A DNA stretch of 64,000 nucleotides from Amaranthus tricolor (taxonomy: Eukaryota; Streptophyta; Magnoliopsida; Caryophyllales; Amaranthaceae), in the NCBI RefSeq assembly GCF_026212465.1, contig NC_080058.1, forward strand, positions 21,022,200 to 21,086,199. Reading direction: 5' to 3'. Made by a program: the position numbers and the translations under genes. Shown in pieces: positions 1-14,861 of the stretch (its first letter is position 1; each line of letters starts with the position of its first letter). Below the pieces are notes generated by a model. That model was not told the origin of the DNA, ran no database searches, and worked only from the letters and a program-made list of their open reading frames with translations.

Positions 1-1339
1 TTGGTATATATTATTGTGTTGAAGTGGATAGAATTGAAAAGCATAGTTATATGCTAGAAATTACGTGTTAAGTTGCGATTTTATGCGTTTTTAAACGTTT
101 TTGTCAATTTCGCGCGTAAAGTAGCTCAAACTTGTTCTGTTATGCACGAAACATGGCACACAACACTATTTGGTATATATTATTGTGTTGAAGTGGTTAG
201 AATTTAAAATCATAGTCATATGCTAGAAATTAAAAGTTAAATTGCGATTTTATGCGTTTTGAACCATTATTGACACTAACATCTATTTTCTCTTAGTGCT
301 TTCAACAACCTTCTTCCGTTGAATGCGGCTACTACAAATGATCATGATAAAATCACGAAACAACCACAAATACATAGAAAATTCTAATCTACCAAACTGT
401 CGAGCAGCCTTCCCTTAGCTCAGCTTCTAGGAGTCCACGGGGATTGTTAGAATGGTTTTAGGACCTTGATAACTAGATCCAAGTACCAAGATTCCATTTC
501 CACTTTAGCCTAGGTCTTGGATGCATAGGTTTGGTCTTCACGTGTCGTGCAAGGTGGTCTGGTCACTAGTTTGCTGCTGTGTCGTGAGGTCTATATACAT
601 CCTTGTGTGGGTTCCTTTGGCATCTTCATTTTATACAACCACATTTGTATCAGATTTGCACGAAACTTGGCACACAACACTCTTTGGTATATATTATTGT
701 GTTGAGGAGGATAGAATTGAAAACCATAGTCATATGCTAGAAATTACGTGTTATGTTGCGATTTTATGCGTTTTTAACCGTTTTTGTTAATTTCGCGCGT
801 AAAGTAGCTCAAACTTGGTTTGTTATGCATGAAACTTGGCACACAACACAATTTGGTATATTATTGTGTTGAAGTGGTTAGAATTGAAAATCATAGTCAT
901 ATGCTAGAAATTAAAAGTTAAGTTGCAATTTTATGCGTTTTTAACCATTATTGACACTAACATCTATTTTCTCTTAGTGCTTTCAACAACCTTCTTCTGT
1001 TGAATGCGGCTACTACAAATGATCATGAAAAAAACACGAAACAACCACAAACATTTAGACAATTGTAATCCACCAAACAGTCGAGCAGCCTTCCTTTAGC
1101 TCAGCTTCTAGGAGTCCACGGCGATTGTTAGAATGGTGTTAGGACCTTGATAACTAGATCCAAGTAGCAAAAATCCATTTCCACTTTAGCCTAGGTCTTG
1201 GATGCATAGGTTTGGTCTACACGTGTCGTGCAAGGTAATCAGGTCACTAGTTTGCTGCTGTGTCGTGAGGTCTGTATGCAGCCTTGTCTGGGCTCCTTTG
1301 GTATCTTCATTTTATACAACCACATTTGTATCAGATTTG

Positions 1340-1640
1340 CACGAAACTTGGTGCACAACACTCTTTGGAATATATTATTGTGTTGAAGTGGATAGACTTG
1401 AAAAGCATAGTCATATGCTAGTAATTACGTGTTAAGTTGCGATTTTATGCGTTTTTAAACGTTTTTGTCAATTTCGCGCGTAAAGTAGCTCAAACTTGGT
1501 TTGTTATGCACGAAACTTGGCACACAACACTATTTGGTATATATTATTGTGTTGAAGTGGTTAGAATTGAAAATCATAGTCATATGCTAGAAATTAAAAG
1601 TTAAGTTGCGATTTTATGCATTATTAACCATTATTGACAC
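1340..1640 (+). repeat. representative pair of ~169-bp subrepeats inside one satellite monomer
   Basis: Two copies of the same unit start at about 1340 and 1509. Shared blocks include CACGAAACTTGG, TTTGGTATATATTATTGTG, CATAGTCATATGCTAGAAATT and AAGTTGCGATTTTATGCG. The same unit occurs, without the rest of the monomer, in the ORF2 intron of the forward CACTA copy (40,720-42,070) and, reverse-complemented, in the matching intron of the reverse copy (57,430-57,956 and 59,480-59,890). The subrepeat is therefore older than the 683-bp satellite and native to the transposon intron. Confidence 0.9.
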
Positions 1641-1660
1641 TAACATCTATTTTCTCTTAG

Positions 1661-1699
1661 TGCTTTCAACAACCTTTTTCCGTTGAATGCGGCTACTAC
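1661..1699 (+). pseudogene. Ulp1 catalytic-Cys exon start, present in each satellite monomer (one example)
   Basis: After the splice-acceptor-like TTTTCTCTTAG, the frame reads CFQQPFSVECGYY and then leaves the homology. Transposon copies in this window continue here into CGYYALKFMDDI or [13 protein letters not shown], which is the Cys box of plant Ulp1/C48 proteases. In the monomer the exon is cut after the two tyrosines and followed by AAATGATCATG, which closes the frame. Other monomers have CFQQPSSVECGYY, or changes such as Glu to Lys before the Cys. Nothing suggests that the protein fragment is maintained. It is a fossil that marks where the satellite came from. Confidence 0.88.
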
Positions 1700-1884
1700 A
1701 TATGATCATGAAAAAAACACGAAACAACCACAAACATTTAGACAATTGTAATCTACCAAACTGTCGAGCAGCCTTCCTTTAGCTCAGCTTCTAGGAGTCC
1801 ACGGGGATTGTTAGAATGGTGTTAGGACCTTGATAACTAGATCCAAGTACCAAGAATGCATTTCCACTTTAGCCTAGGTCTTGG

Positions 1885-4800
1885 ATGCATAGTTTTGGTC
1901 TACACGTGTCGTGCAAGCTGGTCTGGTCACTAGTTTGCTGCTATGTCGTGAGGTCTGTATGCAGCCTTGTCTTGGCTCCTTTGGTATCTTCATTTTATAC
2001 AACCACATTTGTATCAGATTTGCACGAAACTTGGCACACAACACTCTTTGGAATATATTATTGTGTTGAAGTGGATAGAATTGAAAAGCATAGTCATATG
2101 CTAGTAATTACGTGTTAAGTTGCGATTTTATGCGTTTTTAAACGTTTTTGTCAATTTCGCGCGTAAAGTAGCTCAAACTTCGTTTGTTATGCACGCAACT
2201 TAGCACACAACACTATTTGGTATATATTATTGTGTTGAAGTGGTTAGAATTGAAAATCATAGTCATATGCTAGAAATTAAAAGTTAAGTTGCGATTTTAT
2301 GCATTATTAACCATTATTGACACTAACATCTATTTTCTCTTAGTGCTTTCAACAACCTTCTTCCGTTGAATGCGGCTACTACAAATTGTCATGAAAAAAA
2401 CACGAAACAACCACAAACATTTAGACAATTCTAATCTACCAAACTGTCGAGTAGCCTTCCTTTAGCTCAGCTTCTAGGAGTCCACGGGGATTGTTAGAAT
2501 GGTTTTAGGACCTTGATAGCTAGATCCAAGTACCAAGATTCCATTTCCACTTTAGCTTAGGTCCTGTATGCATAGGTTTGGTCTACACGTGTCGTGCAAG
2601 GTGGTCTGGTCACTAGTTTGCTGCTATGTCGTGAGGTCTGTATGTAGCCTTGTCTGGGCTCCTTTGGTATCTTCATTTTATACAACCACATTTGTATCAG
2701 ATTTGCACGAAACATGGCACACAACACTCTTTGGAATATATTATTGCGTTGAAGTGGATAGAATTGAAAAGCATAGTCATATGCTAGAAATTACGTGTTA
2801 AGTTGCGATTTTATGCGTTTTTAAACGTTTTTGTCAATTTCGCTCGTAAAGTAGCTCAAACTTGGTTTGTTATGCACGAAACTTGGCACACAACACTATT
2901 TGGTATATATTATTGTGTTGAAGTGGTTAGAATTGAAAATCATAGTCATATGCTAGAAATTAAAAGTTAAGTTGCGATTTTATGCATTATTAACCATTAT
3001 TGACACTAACATCTATTTTCTCTTAGTGCTTTCAACAACCTTCTTCCGTTAAATGCGGCTACTACAAATGATCATGAAAAAAACACGAAACAACCACAAA
3101 CATTTAGACAATTCTAATCTACCAAACTGTCGAGTAGCCTTCCTTTAGCTCAGCTTCTAGGAGTCCACGGGGATTGTTAGAATGGTTTTAGGACCTTGAT
3201 AGCTAGATCCAAGTACCAAGATTCCATTTCCACTTTAGCCTAGGTCCTGGATGCATAGGTTTGGTCTCCACGTGTCGTGCTAGGTGGTTTGGTCACTAGT
3301 TTGCTGCTGTGTCGTGAGGTCTGTATGCACCCTTGTGTGGGCTCCCTTGGTATCTTCATTTTATAGAACCACATTAGTATCAAATTTGCACGAAACTTGG
3401 CACACAACACTCTTTGGTATATATTATTGTGTTGAAGTGGATAGAATTGAAAATCATAGTCATATGCTAGAAATTACGTGTTAAGTTGCGATTTTATGCG
3501 TTTTTAAACGTTTTTGTCAATTTTGCGCGTAAAGTAGCTCAAACTTGGTTTGTTATGCACGAAACTTGGCACACAACATTATTTGGTATATATTCTTGTG
3601 TTGAAGTGGTTAGAATTGAAAATCATAGTCATATGCTAGAAATTAAAAGTTAAGTTGCGCTTTTATGCGTTTTTAACCATTATTGACACTAACATCTATT
3701 TTCTCTTAGTGCTTTCAACAACCTTCTTCCGTTGAATGCGGCTACTACAAATGATCATGAAAAAATCACGAAACAACCACAAACACTTAGACAATTCTAA
3801 TCTACCAAACTGTCGAGCAGTCTTCCTTTAGCTCAACTTCTAGGAGTCCACGAGGATTGTTAGAATGGTTTTAGGACCTTGATAGCTAGATCGAAGTACC
3901 AAGATTCCATTTCCACTTTAGCCTAGGTCCTGGATGCATAGGATTTGTCTTCACGTGTCGTGCAAGGTGATCTAGTCACTAGTTTGCTGCTGTGTCGTGA
4001 GGTCTGTATGCAGCCTTGTGTGGGCTCCTTTGGTATCTTCATTTTATACAACCACATTTGTATCAGATTTGCACGAAACTTTGTGCACAACACTCTTTGG
4101 AATATATTATTGTGTTGAAGTGGATAGACTTGAAAAGCATAGTCATATGCTAGTAATTACGTGTTAAGTTGCGATTTTATGCGTTTTTAAACGTTTTTGT
4201 CATTTTCGCGCGTAAAGTAGCTCAAACTTGGTTTGTTATGCACGAAACTTGGCACACAACACTATTTGGTATATATTATTGTGTTGAAGTGGTTAGAATT
4301 GAAAATCATAGTCATATGCTAGAAATTAAAAGTTAAGTTGCGATTTTATGCATTATTAACCATTATTGACACTAACATCTATTTTCTCTTAGTGCTTTCA
4401 ACAACCTTCTTCCGTTGAATGCGGCTACTACATATGATCATGAAAAAAACACGAAACAACCACAAACATTTAGACAATTGTAATCTACCAAACTGTCGAG
4501 CAGCCTTCCTTTAGCTCAGCTTCTAGGAGTCCACGGGGATTGTTAGAATGGTGTTAGGACCTTGATAACTAGATCCAAGTACCAAGAATGCATTTCCACT
4601 TTAGCCTAGGTCTTGGATGCATAGTTTTGGTCTACACGTGTCGTGCAAGCTGGTCTGGTCACTAGTTTGCTGCTATGTCGTGAGGTCTGTATGCAGCCTT
4701 GTCTTGGCTCCTTTGGTATCTTCATTTTATACAACCACATTTGTATCAGATTTGCACGAAACTTGGCACACAACACTCTTTGGAATATATTATTGTGTTG

Positions 4801-7800
4801 AAGTGGATAGAATTGAAAAGCATAGTCATATGCTAGTAATTACGTGTTAAGTTGCGATTTTATGCGTTTTTAAACGTTTTTGTCAATTTCACGCGTAAAG
4901 TAGCTCAAACTTCGTTTGTTATGCACGCAACTTAGCACACAACACTATTTGGTATATATTATTGTGTTGAAGTGGTTAGAATTGAAAATCATAGTCATAT
5001 GCTAGAAATTAAAAGTTAAGTTGCGATTTTATGCATTATTAACCATTATTGACACTAACATCTATTTTCTCTTAGTGCTTTCAACAACCTTCTTCCGTTG
5101 AATGCGGCTACTACAAATTATCATGAAAAAAACACGAAACAACCACAAACATTTAGACAATTCTAATCTACCAAACTGTCGAGTAGCCTTCCTTTAGCTC
5201 AGCTTCTAGGAGTCCACGGGGATTGTTAGAATGGTTTTAGGACCTTGATAGCTAGATCCAAGTACCAAGATTCCATTTCCACTTTAGCTTAGGTCCTGTA
5301 TGCATAGGTTTGGTCTACACGTGTCGTGCAAGGTGGTCTGGTCACTAGTTTGCTGCTATGTCGTGAGGTCTGTATGCAGCCTTGTCTGGGCTCCTTTGGT
5401 ATCTTCATTTTATACAACCACATTTGTATCAGATTTGCACGAAACATGGCACACAACACTCTTTGGAATATATTATTGCGTTGAAGTGCATAGAATTGAA
5501 AAGCATAGTCATATGCTAGAAATTACGTGTTAAGTTGCGATTTTATGCGTTTTTAAACGTTTTTGTCAATTTCGCTCGTAAAGTAGCTCAAACTTGGTTT
5601 GTTATGCACGAAACTTGGCACACAGCACTATTTGGTATATATTATTGTGTTGAAGTGGTTAGAATTGAAAATCATAGTCATATGCTAGAAATTAAAAGTT
5701 AAGTTGCGATTTTATGCATTATTAACCATTATTGACACTAACATCTATTTTCTCTTAGTGCTTTCAACAACCTTCTTCCGTTAAATGCGGCTACTACAAA
5801 TGATCATGAAAAAAACACGAAACAACCACAAACATTTAGACAATTCTAATCTACCAAACTGTCGAGTAGACTTCCTTTAGCTCAGCTTCTAGGAGTCCAC
5901 GGGGATTGTTAGAATGGTTTTAGGACCTTGATAGCTAGATCCAAGTACCAAGATTCCATTTCCACTTTAGCCTAGGTCCTGGATGCATAGGTTTGGTCTC
6001 CACGTGTCGTGCTAGGTGGTTTGGTCACTAGTTTGCTGCTGTGTCGTGAGGTCTGTATGCACCCTTGTGTGGGCTCCCTTGGTATCTTCATTTTATAGAA
6101 CCACATTAGTATCAAATTTGCACGAAACTTGGCACACAACACTCTTTGGTATATATTATTGTGTTGAAGTGGATAGAATTGAAAATCATAGTCATATGCT
6201 AGAAATTACGTGTTAAGTTGCGATTTTATGCGTTTTTAAACGTTTTTGTCAATTTTGCGCGTAAAGTAGCTCAAACTTGGTTTGTTATGCACGAAACTTG
6301 GCACACAACATTATTTGGTATATATTCTTGTGTTGAAGTGGTTAGAATTGAAAATCATAGTCATATGCTAGAAATTAAAAGTTAAGTTGCGCTTTTATGC
6401 GTTTTTAACCATTATTGACACTAACATCTATTTTCTCTTAGTGCTTTCAACAACCTTCTTCCGTTGAATGCGGCTACTACAAATGATCATGAAAAAATCA
6501 CGAAACAACCACAAACACTTAGACAATTCTAATCTACCAAACTGTCGAGCAGTCTTCCTTTAGCTCAACTTCTAGGAGTCCACGAGGATTGTTAGAATGG
6601 TTTTAGGACCTTGATAGCTAGATCGAAGTACCAAGATTCCATTTCCACTTTAGCCTAGGTCCTGGATGCATAGGATTTGTCTTCACGTGTCGTGCAAGGT
6701 GATCTAGTCACTAGTTTGCTGCTGTGTCGTGAGGTCTGTATGCAGCCTTGTGTGGGCTCCTTTGGTATCTTCATTTTATACAACCACATTTGTATCAGAT
6801 TTGCACGAAACTTGGTGCACAACACTCTTTGGAATATATTATTGTGTTGAAGTGGATAGACTTGAAAAGCATAGTCATATGCTAGTAATTACGTGTTAAG
6901 TTGCGATTTTATGCGTTTTTAAACGTTTTTCTCAATTTCGCGCGTAAAGTAGCTCAAACTTGGTTTGTTATGCACGAAACTTGGCACACAACACTATTTG
7001 GTATATATTATTGTGTTGAAGTGGTTAGAATTGAAAATCATAGTCATATGCTAGAAATTAAAAGTTAAGTTGCGATTTTATGCATTATTAACCATTATTG
7101 ACACTAACATCTATTTTCTCTTAGTGATTTCAACAACCTTCTTCCGTTGAATGCGGCTACTACAAATTATCATGAAAAAAACACGAAACAACCACAAACA
7201 TTTAGACAATTCTAATCTACCAAACTGTCGAGTAGCCTTCCTTTAGCTCAGCTTCTAGGAGTCCACGGGGATTGTTAGAATGGTGTTAGGACCTTGATAA
7301 CTAGATCCAAGTACCAAGAATGCATTTCCACTTTAGCCTAGGTCTTGGATGCATAGTTTTGGTCTACACGTGTCGTGCAAGCTGGTCTGGTCACTAGTTT
7401 GCTGCTATGTCGTGAGGTCTGTATGCAGCCTTGTCTTGGCTCCTTTGGTATCTTCATTTTATACAACCACATTTGTATCAGATTTGCACGAAACTTGGCA
7501 CACAACACTCTTTGGAATATATTATTGTGTTGAACTGGATAGAATTGAAAAGCATAGTCATATGCTAGTAATTACGTGTTAAGTTGCGATTTTATGTGTT
7601 TTTAAACGTTTTTGTCAATTTCGCGCGTAAAGTAGCTCAAACTTCGTTTGTTATGCACGCAACTTAGCACACAACACTATTTGGTATATATTATTGTGTT
7701 GAAGTGGTTAGAATTGAAAATCATAGTCATATGCTAGAAATTAAAAGTTAAGTTGCGATTTTATGCATTATTAACCATTATTGACACTAACATCTATTTT

Positions 7801-9397
7801 CTCTTAGTGCTTTCAACAACCTTCTTCCGTTGAATGCGGCTACTACAAATTATCATGAAAAAAACACGAAACAACCACAAACATTTAGACAATTCTAATC
7901 TACCAAACTGTCGAGTAGCCTTCCTTTAGCTCAGCTTCTAGGAGTCCACGGGGATTGTTAGAATGGTTTTAGGACCTTGATAGCTAGATCCAAGTACCAA
8001 GATTCCATTTCCACTTTAGCTTAGGTCCTGTATGCATAGGTTTGGTCTACACGTGTCGTGCAAGGTGGTCTGGTCACTAGTTTGCTGCTATGTCGTGAGG
8101 TCTGTATGCAGCCTTGTCTGGGCTCCTTTGGTATCTTCATTTTATACAACCACATTTGTATCAGATTTGCACGAAACATGGCACACAACACTCTTTGGAA
8201 TATATTATTGCGTTGAAGTGGATAGAATTGAAAAGCATAGTCATATGCTAGAAATTACGTGTTAAGTTGCGATTTTATGCGTTTTTAAACGTTTTTGTCA
8301 ATTTCGCTCGTAAAGTAGCTCAAACTTGGTTTGTTATGCACGAAACTTGGCACACAACACTATTTGGTATATATTATTGTGTTGAAGTGGTTAGAATTGA
8401 AAATCATAGTCATATGCTAGAAATTAAAAGTTAAGTTGCGATTTTATGCATTATTAACCATTATTGACACTAACATCTATTTTCTCTTAGTGCTTTCAAC
8501 AACCTTCTTCCGTTAAATGCGGCTACTACAAATGATCATGAAAAAAACACGAAACAACCACAAACATTTAGACAATTCTAATCTACCAAACTGTCGAGTA
8601 GCCTTCCTTTAGCTCAGCTTCTAGGAGTCCACGGGGATTGTTAGAATGGTTTTAGGACCTTGATAGCTAGATCCAAGTACCAAGATTCCATTTCCACTTT
8701 AGCCTAGGTCCTGGATGCATAGGTTTGGTCTCCACGTGTCGTGCTAGGTGGTTTGGTCACTAGTTTGTTGCTGTGTCGTGAGGTCTGTATGCACCCTTGT
8801 GTGGGCTCCCTTGGTATCTTCATTTTATAGAACCACATTAGTATCAAATTTGCACGAAACTTGGCACACAACACTCTTTGGTATATATTATTGTGTTGAA
8901 GTGGATAGAATTGAAAATCATAGTCATATGCTAGAAATTACGTGTTAAGTTGCGATTTTATGCGTTTTTAAACGTTTTTGTCAATTTTGCGCGTAAAGTA
9001 GCTCAAACTTGGTTTGTTATGCACGAAACTTGGCACACAACATTATTTGGTATATATTCTTGTGTTGAAGTGGTTAGAATTGAAAATCATAGTCATATGC
9101 TAGAAATTAAAAGTTAAGTTGCGCTTTTATGCGTTTTTAACCATTATTGACACTAACATCTATTTTCTCTTAGTGCTTTCAACAACCTTCTTCCGTTGTA
9201 TGCGGCTACTACAAATGATCATGAAAAAATCACGAAACAACCACAAACACTTAGACAATTCTAATCTACCAAACTGTCGAGCAGTCTTCCTTTAGCTCAA
9301 CTTCTAGGAGTCCACGAGGATTGTTAGAATGGTTTTAGGACCTTGATAGCTAGATCCAAGTACCAAGATTCCATTTCCACTTTAGCCTAGGTCTTGG
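1885..9397. repeat. tetrameric higher-order repeat A, period 2,732 bp
   Basis: Monomers four apart are nearly identical while neighbours differ. The diagnostic monomer at 1885 (GCATAGTTTTGG, GCAAGCTGGTC) recurs at 4617 and 7349. The monomer at 3251, with a mutated first ATG context and TTTTATAGAACC, recurs at 5983 and 8715. The spacing is 2,732 bp, which is 4 x 683. About 2.75 copies are present before the pattern changes near 9,398. Confidence 0.88.
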
Positions 9398-12300
9398 ATG
9401 CATAGGTTTTCTCTTCACGTGTCGTGCAAGGTGGTCTGGTCACTAGTATGCTGCTGTGTCGTGAGGTCTGTATGCAGCCTTATGTGGGCTCCTTTGGTAT
9501 CTTCATTTTATACAACCACATTTGTATCAGATTTGCACGAAACTTGGCACACAACACTCTTTGGTATATATTATTGTGTTGAAATGGATAGAGTTGAAAA
9601 GCATAGTCATATGCTAGAAATTACGTGTTAAGTTGCGATTTTATGCGTTTTTAAACTTTTTTGTTAATTTCGCGCGTAAAGTAGCTCAAACTTGGGTTGT
9701 TATGCACGAAACTTGGCACACAACACTATTTGGTATATATTATTATGTTGAATTGGTTAGAATTGGAAATCATAGTCATATGCTAGAAATTAAAAGTTAA
9801 GTTGTGATTTTAGTCGTTATTAACCATTATTGACACTAACATCTATTTTCTCTTAGTGCTTTCAACAACCTTCTTCCGTTGAATGCGGCTACTACAAATG
9901 ATCATGAAAAAAACACGAAACAACCACAAGCATTTAGAGAATTGTAATCTACCAAACTGTCGAGCAGCCTTCCTTTAGCTCAGCTTCTAGGAGTCCACGG
10001 GGATTGTTAGAATGGTTTTAGGACCTTGATAGCTAGATCCAAGTACCAAGATTCCATTTCCACTTTAGCCTAGGTCTTGGATGTATAGGTTTGGTCTTCA
10101 CGTGTCGTGCAAGGTGGTCTGGTCACTAGTTTGCTGCTGTGTCGTGAGGTCTGTATGCAGCCTTGTCTGGGCTCCTTTGGTATCTTCATTTTATACAACC
10201 ACATTTGTATCAGATTTGCACGAAACTTGGCACACAACACTCTTTGGAATATATTATTGTGTTGAACTGCATAGATTTGAAAAGCATAGTCATATGCTAG
10301 AAATTACGTGTTAAGTTGCGATTTTATGCATTTTTAAACGTTTTTGTCAATTTCGCGCGTAAAGTAGCTCAAACTTGGTTTGTTATGCACGAAACTTGGC
10401 ACACAACACTATTTGGTATATATTATTGTGTTGAAGTGGTTAGAAATGAAAATCATAGTCATATGCTAGAAATTAAAAGTTAAGTTGCGATTTTATGCGT
10501 TTTTAGCCATTATTGACACTAACATCTATTTTCTCTTAGTACTTTCAACAACCTTCTTCCGTTGAATGCGGCTACTACAAATGATCATGAAAAAATAACG
10601 AAACAACCACAAACACTTAGAAAATTCTAATCTAGCAAACTGTCGAGCAGCCTTCTTTTAGCTCAGCTTCTAGGAGTCCACCGGGATTGTTAGAATGGTT
10701 TTAGGACCTTGATAGCTAGATCCAAGTACCAAGATTCCATTTCCACTTTAGCCTAGGTTATGGATGCATAGGTTTGGTCTTCACGTGTCGTGCAAGGTGG
10801 TCTGGTCACTAGTTTGCTGCTGTGTCGTGAGGTCTGTATGCAGCCTTGTCTGGGCTCCTTTGGTATCTTCATTTTATACAACCACATTTGTATCAGATTT
10901 GCACGAAACTTGGCACACAACACTCTTTAGAATATATTATTGTGTTGAACTAGATGGATTTGAAAAGCATAGTCATATGCTAGAAATTACGTGTTAAGTT
11001 GCGATTTTATGCGTTTTTAAACGATTTTGTCAATTTCGCGCGTAAAGTAGCTACAACTTGGTTTGTTATGCACGAAACTTGGCACACAACACTATTTGGT
11101 ATATATTATTGTGTTGAAGTGGTTAGAATTGAAAATCATAGTCATATGCTAGAAATTAAAAGTTAAGTTGCGATTTTATGCGTTTTTAACCATTATTAAC
11201 ACTAACATCTATTTTCTCTTAGTGCTTTCAACAACCTTCATCCGTTGAATGCGGCTACTACAAATGATCATGAAAAAATCACGAAACAACCACAAACACT
11301 TAGAAAATTCTAATCTACCAAACTATCGAGCAACCTTCCTTTAGCTCAGCTTCTAGGAGTCCACCGGGATTGTTAGAATGGTTTTAGGACCTTGATAGCT
11401 AGATCGAAGTACCAAGATTCCATTTCCACTTTAGCCTAGGTCTTGGATGCATAGGTTTGGTCTTCACGTGTCGTGCAAGGTGGTCTGGTCACTAGTTTGC
11501 TGCTGTGTCGTGAGGTCTGTATGCAGCCTTGTCTAGGCTCCTTTGGTATCTTCATTTTATACAACCATATTTGTATCAGATTTGCACGAAACTTGGCACA
11601 CAACACTCTTTAGAATATATTATTGTGTTGAACTAGATAGATTTGAAAAGCATAGTCATATGCTAGAAATTACGTGTTAAGTTGCGATTTTATGCGTTTT
11701 TAAACGTTTTAGTCAATTTCGCGCGTAAAGTAGCTCAAACTTGGTTTGTTATGCACGAAACTTGGCACACAACACTATTTGGTATATATTATTGTGTTCA
11801 AGTGGTTAGAATTGAAAATCATAGTCATATGCTAGAAATTAAAAGTTAAGTTGCGATTTTATGCGTTTTTAACCATTATTGACACTAACATCTATTTTCT
11901 CTTAGTGCTTTCAACAACCTTCTTCTGTTGAATGCGGCTACTACAAATGATCATGAAAAAATCACGAAACAACCACAAACACTTAGACAATTCTAATCTA
12001 CCAAACTGTCGAGCAGTCTTCCTTTAGCTCAGCTTCTAGGAGTCCACGGGGATTGTTAGAATGGTTTTAGGACCTTGATAGCTAGATCCAAGTACCAAGA
12101 TTCCATTTCCACTTTAGCCTAGGTCTTGGATGCATAGGTTTTCTCTTCACGTGTCGTGCAAGGTGGTCTGGTCACTAGTATGCTGCAGTGTCGTGAGGTC
12201 TGTATGCAGCCTTATGTGGGCTCCTTTGGTATCTTCATTTTATACAACCACATTTGTATCAGATTTGCACGAAACTTGGCACACAACACTCTTTGGTATA

Positions 12301-14861
12301 TATTATTGTGTTGAAATGGATAGAGTTGAAAAGCATAGTCATATGCTAGAAATTACGTGTTAAGTTGCGATTTTATGCGTTTTTAAACTTTTTTGTTAAT
12401 TTCGCGCGTAAAGTAGCTCAAACTTGGGTTGTTATGCACGAAACTTGGCACACAACACTATTTGGTACATATTATTATGTTGAATTGGTTAGAATTGAAA
12501 ATCATAGTCATATGCTAGAAATTAAAAGTTAAGTTGTGATTTTAGTCGTTGTTAACCATTATTGACACTAACATCTATTTTCTCTTAGTGCTTTCAACAA
12601 CCTTCTTCCGTTGAATGCGGCTACTACAAATGATCATGAAAAAAACACGAAACAACCACAAGCATTTAGAGAATTGTAATCTACCAAACTGTCGAGCAGC
12701 CTTCCTTTAGCTCAGCTTCTAGGAGTCCACGGGGATTGTTAGAATGGTTTTAGGACCTTGATAGCTAGATCCAAGTACCAAGATTCCATTTCCACTTTAG
12801 CCTAGGTCTTGGATGCATAGGTTTGGTCTTCACGTGTCGTGCAAGGTGGTCTGGTCACTAGTTTGCTGCTGTGTCGTGAGGTCTGTATGCAGCCTTGTCT
12901 GGGCTCCTTTGGTATCTTCATTTTATACAACCACATTTGTATCAGATTTGCACGAAACTTGGCACACAACACTCTTTGGAATATATTATTGTGTTGAACT
13001 GCATAGATTTGAAAAGCATAGTCAAAGGCTAGAAATTACGTGTTAAGTTGCGATTTTATGCATTTTTAAACGTTTTTGTCAATTTCGCGCGTAAAGTAGC
13101 TCAAACTTGGTTTGTTATGCACGAAACTTGCCACACAACACTATTTGGTATATATTATTGTGTTAAAGTGGTTAGAAATGAAAATCATAGTCATATGCTA
13201 GAAATTAAAAGTTAAGTTGCGATTTTATGCGTTTTTAGCCATTATTGACACTAACATCTATTTTCTCTTAGTACTTTCAACAACCTTCTTCCGTTGAATG
13301 CGGCTACTACAAATGATCATGAAAAAATAACGAAACAACCACAAACACTTAGAAAATTCTAATCTAGCAAACTGTCGAGCAGCCTTCTTTTAGCTCAGCT
13401 TCTAGGAGTCCACCGGGATTGTTAGAATGGTTTTAGGACCTTGATAGCTAGATCCAAGTACCAAGATTCCATTTCCACTTTAGCCTAGGTTATGGATGCA
13501 TAGGTTTGGTCTTCACGTGTCGTGCAAGGTGGTCTGGTCACTAGTTTGCTGCTGTGTCGTGAGGTCTGTATGCAGCCTTGTCTGGGCTCCTTTGGTATCT
13601 TCATTTTATACAACCACATTTGTATCAGATTTGCACGAAACTTGGCACACAACACTCTTTAGAATATATTATTGTGTTGAACTAGATAGATTTGAAAAGC
13701 ATAGTCATATGCTAGAAATTACGTGTTAAGTTGCGATTTTATGCGTTTTTAAACGATTTTGTCAATTTCGCGCGTAAAGTAGCTAAAACTTGGTTTGTTA
13801 TGCACGAAACTTGGCACACAACACTATTTGGTATATATTATTGTGTTGAAGTGGTTAGAATTGAAAATCATAGTCATATGCTAGAAATTAAAAGTTAAGT
13901 TGCGATTTTATGCGTTTTTAACCATTATTGACACTAACATCTATTTTCTCTTAGTGCTTTCAACAACCTTCTTCCGTTGAATGCGGCTACTAAAAATGAT
14001 CATGAAAAAATCACGAAACAACCACAAACACTTAGAAAATTCTAATCTACCAAACTATCGAGCAGCCTTCCTTTAGCTCAGCTTCTAGGAGTCCACCGGG
14101 ATTGTTAGAATGGTTTTAGGACCTTGATAGCTAGATCGAAGTACCAAGATTCCATTTCCACTTTAGCCTAGGTCTTGGATGCATAGGTTTGGTCTTCACG
14201 TGTCGTGCAAGGTGGTCTGGTCACTAGTTTGCTGCTGTGTCGTGAGGTCTGTATGCAGCCTTGTCTGGGCTCCTTTGGTATCTTCATTTTATACAACCAC
14301 ATTTGTATCAGATTTGCACGAAACTTGGCACACAACACTCTTTGGAATATATAATTGTGTTGAACTGGATAGATTTGAAAAGCATAGTCATATGCTAGAA
14401 ATTACGTGTTAAGTTGCGATTTTATGCGTTTTTAAACGATTTTGTCAATTTCGCGCGTAAAGTAGCTACAACTTGGTTTGTTATGCACGAAACTTGGCAC
14501 ACAACACTATTTGGTATATATTATTGTGTTGAAGTGGTTAGAATTGAAAGTAATAGTCATATGCTAGAAATTAAAAGTTAAGTTGCGATTTTATGCGTTT
14601 TTAACCATTATTGACACTAACATCTATTTTCTCTTAGTGCTTTCAACAACCTTCTTCCGTTGAATGCGGCTACTACAAATGATCATGAAAAAATCACGAA
14701 AGAACCACAAACACTTAGAAAATTCTAATTTAGCAAACTGTCGAGCAGCCTTCCTTTAGCTCAGCTTCTAGGAGTCCACCGGGATTGTTAGAATGGTTTT
14801 AGGACCTTGATAGCTAGATCCAAGTACAAAGATTCCATTTCCACTTTAGCCTAGGTTATGG
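9398..14861. repeat. tetrameric higher-order repeat B, two copies, period 2,732 bp
   Basis: A second set of four monomers repeats at the same spacing: 9398 matches 12,130 (GGTTTTCTCTTCACG), 10,081 matches 12,813 (GAACTGCATAGATTTG), 10,764 matches 13,496 (GCCTAGGTTATGG) and 11,447 matches 14,179. The variants differ from block A, so the two blocks were homogenised separately. Confidence 0.85.
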